The notes under the pieces: model-generated
What the model was told of the DNA's origin: nothing
Databases searched by the model: none
Seen by the model: the letters and a program-made list of their open reading frames with translations, nothing else
Shown here: positions 51,454 to 52,616 of the stretch, piece after piece
How positions within the stretch are numbered: position 1 is the stretch's first letter
Layout of the letters: each line of letters starts with the position of its first letter
Position numbers and translations under genes: made by a program
DNA from: Hymenobacter roseosalivarius DSM 11622
Lineage (GTDB): Bacteria > Bacteroidota > Bacteroidia > Cytophagales > Hymenobacteraceae
Assembly (NCBI RefSeq): GCF_900176135.1
Contig: NZ_FWWW01000073.1
Location: 9 to 52,624, forward strand
DNA length: 52,616 bases
Direction: 5' to 3'

Positions 51454-52563
51454 ATGGAAAACGAACAGCCCGAACAAAACACTAAGCTTGATCCTGAAGC
51501 GGGCAATCCGCTGGCGAATAGTAGCACGCAGCCCGAAACGCCGGGCATGACGGGTCATTCGTCTACCGGGGCTTCGCTTCCCAAAACGGCCCCGGCTGCG
51601 GCCGCAAGCCCCGAGAATATTGATGACCGGCCCGCATTGGCCACCCCATACATTGACCTCGCCAGCAACCCGACTATAGAAGTGCCATACGGCGGCAATT
51701 TTGGCAATAGCACCCAGCCCGTTTTTCACGATGATGATCGGCGGGAAAACCAGTTGAGCGGGCCCGGTCGGGGCGAGTTTGGGGCTCAGGATGCTGGCTC
51801 TACGCAAGGCGGCTACGGCGACCAGTACCGCGCCGATGAGGTGTACGGTGGAAAACTGGGCACCCAGCAAACAACCAGAGGCGGCTACGCGGGGGGCAAA
51901 CCAGAAAATAATACGGCCCCAACCGACGCGCAATATTCCAGTGCACCGCTTCCTGATCATGCGGAAGGCAGCACGTTTGGTACCGAGCCCGGCACGCCCC
52001 GTAGCGCTACCACAGTGGATAGCCATTACCAGAACGACAACGATTCGCCCCGAAGTGGGACCGGGTTTAGCGAGGATTATGGTCGTACGTCACTGGGTGG
52101 CGGAGCAGGCAGTGCCTCGTCAACGGCGGGCGCTAATTTGCCTCCCAACCAACGCAACCAGACCGAAGACTACCGACCCTCGCAGGATGGCCATGACAGT
52201 GATGGCCTGGCTTTCCGGCCAGTAGCAACGGAGCCGCGCACCACCGAGCTGGGTGGCCGCGATGAGCCCGGTCCGGCTGGTGAGCCAGATACGGCTGACA
52301 CTGGCTCTGCATCCCGTACCGGGTACGTGGAGTCGGATGGAGAGCGTAGCCAAAGCGGTGATGCCGCGGAAGGTATTGGGTCGCGCGGTGGCTCCTACAA
52401 CGACGTCAACGCCAATAAAAACACCGGTGGCGCATCGGCCGAGGAATCTAGCCGCGCCGAAGACAATCAGGCCCCGGTGCCCCCGCGTACCGCTGACAAC
52501 AGCGACTACGGCACTATGCCGCGCCGCAATGCCGGCCGCGATAATGACCCAGAACGACAGTAA
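51454..52563 (+). CDS. Large disordered hydrophilic protein, possible hydrophilin
   Basis: A 369-residue protein, start ATG 51454 (MENEQPEQNTKLDPEAGNPL). It lacks a signal peptide, membrane segment or any globular domain. Gly, Ser, Thr, Asp, Arg and Pro dominate, with short recurring bits such as GGYGDQYR, GRTSLGGG, RGGSYNDVNANKN. Glycine is plentiful and hydrophobic residues are rare, as in hydrophilins. One GGGGGGCAAA lies at 51891. A half-terminator follows at the window edge. Confidence 0.75.
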   Translation: MENEQPEQNTKLDPEAGNPLANSSTQPETPGMTGHSSTGASLPKTAPAAAASPENIDDRPALATPYIDLASNPTIEVPYGGNFGNSTQPVFHDDDRRENQLSGPGRGEFGAQDAGSTQGGYGDQYRADEVYGGKLGTQQTTRGGYAGGKPENNTAPTDAQYSSAPLPDHAEGSTFGTEPGTPRSATTVDSHYQNDNDSPRSGTGFSEDYGRTSLGGGAGSASSTAGANLPPNQRNQTEDYRPSQDGHDSDGLAFRPVATEPRTTELGGRDEPGPAGEPDTADTGSASRTGYVESDGERSQSGDAAEGIGSRGGSYNDVNANKNTGGASAEESSRAEDNQAPVPPRTADNSDYGTMPRRNAGRDNDPERQ

Positions 52564-52603
52564 AGCTGAATGGCTTGTAGGTTGTCAGTTTAACCCTATT
52601 ACC

Positions 52604-52616
52604 TAAAAAAGCCCCC
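52604..52616 (+). terminator. Left half of an intrinsic terminator, cut by the window edge
   Basis: The sequence TAAAAAAGCCCCC at the end of the window is the left arm of the same terminator type seen elsewhere, about 40 bases after the last stop codon. The right arm lies beyond the window. Confidence 0.6.

Noticed and set aside
1..52616. tRNA, rRNA, tmRNA, insertion sequences or prophage genes
   Set aside because: I looked for cloverleaf-like segments, CCA ends, transposase motifs and phage gene order on both strands and saw none.

Overview
The window looks like chromosome from a gliding-type Bacteroidota, most probably Hymenobacter or a close relative (Cytophagales). The evidence is a fused SecD-SecF protein, the gliding lipoprotein GldH next to a RicT/PSP1 protein, C-terminal type IX secretion (T9SS) sorting domains, a GWxTD protein, a DUF2723 membrane protein, the Bacteroidota-type bifunctional GlmU, and repeated TAnnTTTG (-7) promoter boxes with few Shine-Dalgarno sites. 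The genus is an inference from overall character. No rRNA, tRNA, CRISPR array, transposase or prophage gene was seen.

Layout. 1-5.6 kb (minus strand): secDF, a small membrane protein, udk, rdgB and a hypothetical. 5.8-11.5 kb (plus): rpmE type B, glmU-like, holB, hemC, a cyclophilin and an rfbD-like reductase. 11.6-16.4 kb (minus): a peptide/nickel-type ABC importer operon (lipoprotein plus two permeases, no ATPase), preceded by a tiny secreted peptide made of 16-residue repeats. 16.7-21.5 kb: an unrecognised 509-residue helical protein, converging on an OmpA/PD40 protein and a nine-TPR protein. 21.8-27.1 kb: bacilliredoxin, recQ, kdsD and manC. 27.2-33.2 kb (minus): rlmB, GWxTD, DUF2723 protein and a T9SS cargo protein. 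33.5-36.9 kb: birA diverging from rsfS-ftsH. 37-43.2 kb: a CotH-like protein, a phosphodiesterase/sulfatase-fold protein, a LUD protein overlapping lpxH, a beta-propeller-like protein, a MITE-like repeat and a zinc alcohol dehydrogenase. 43.4-47 kb: two convergent exported proteases (S8 with T9SS tail; HEIGH-type lipoprotein). 48-52.6 kb: ricT-gldH, two cold-shock genes and two very hydrophilic proteins of unknown function.

How the genes fit together. Most are core housekeeping: protein export (secDF), translation (rpmE, rsfS, rlmB), replication and repair (holB, recQ), nucleotide hygiene (udk, rdgB), envelope sugar and lipid A supply (glmU-like, kdsD, manC, lpxH) and membrane quality control (ftsH). 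Accessory functions are mostly exported proteins.

The most unusual signal is not a gene. The 10-mer GGGGGGCAAA (or its complement) occurs 18 times by eye in 52.6 kb, about a hundred-fold more than base composition predicts. Seventeen copies lie inside genes, in several reading frames and with no strand bias. The same CTGGGGGGC core also forms the right arm of many intrinsic terminators, followed there by T-runs instead of A-runs. I regard this as a candidate genome-wide iterated DNA signal. Other mobile-like or repetitive structures are a 195-bp nested-inverted-repeat element between a gene and its probable terminator, a terminator nested in a second inverted repeat, and a 17-bp inverted repeat that supplies the last codons of glmU.
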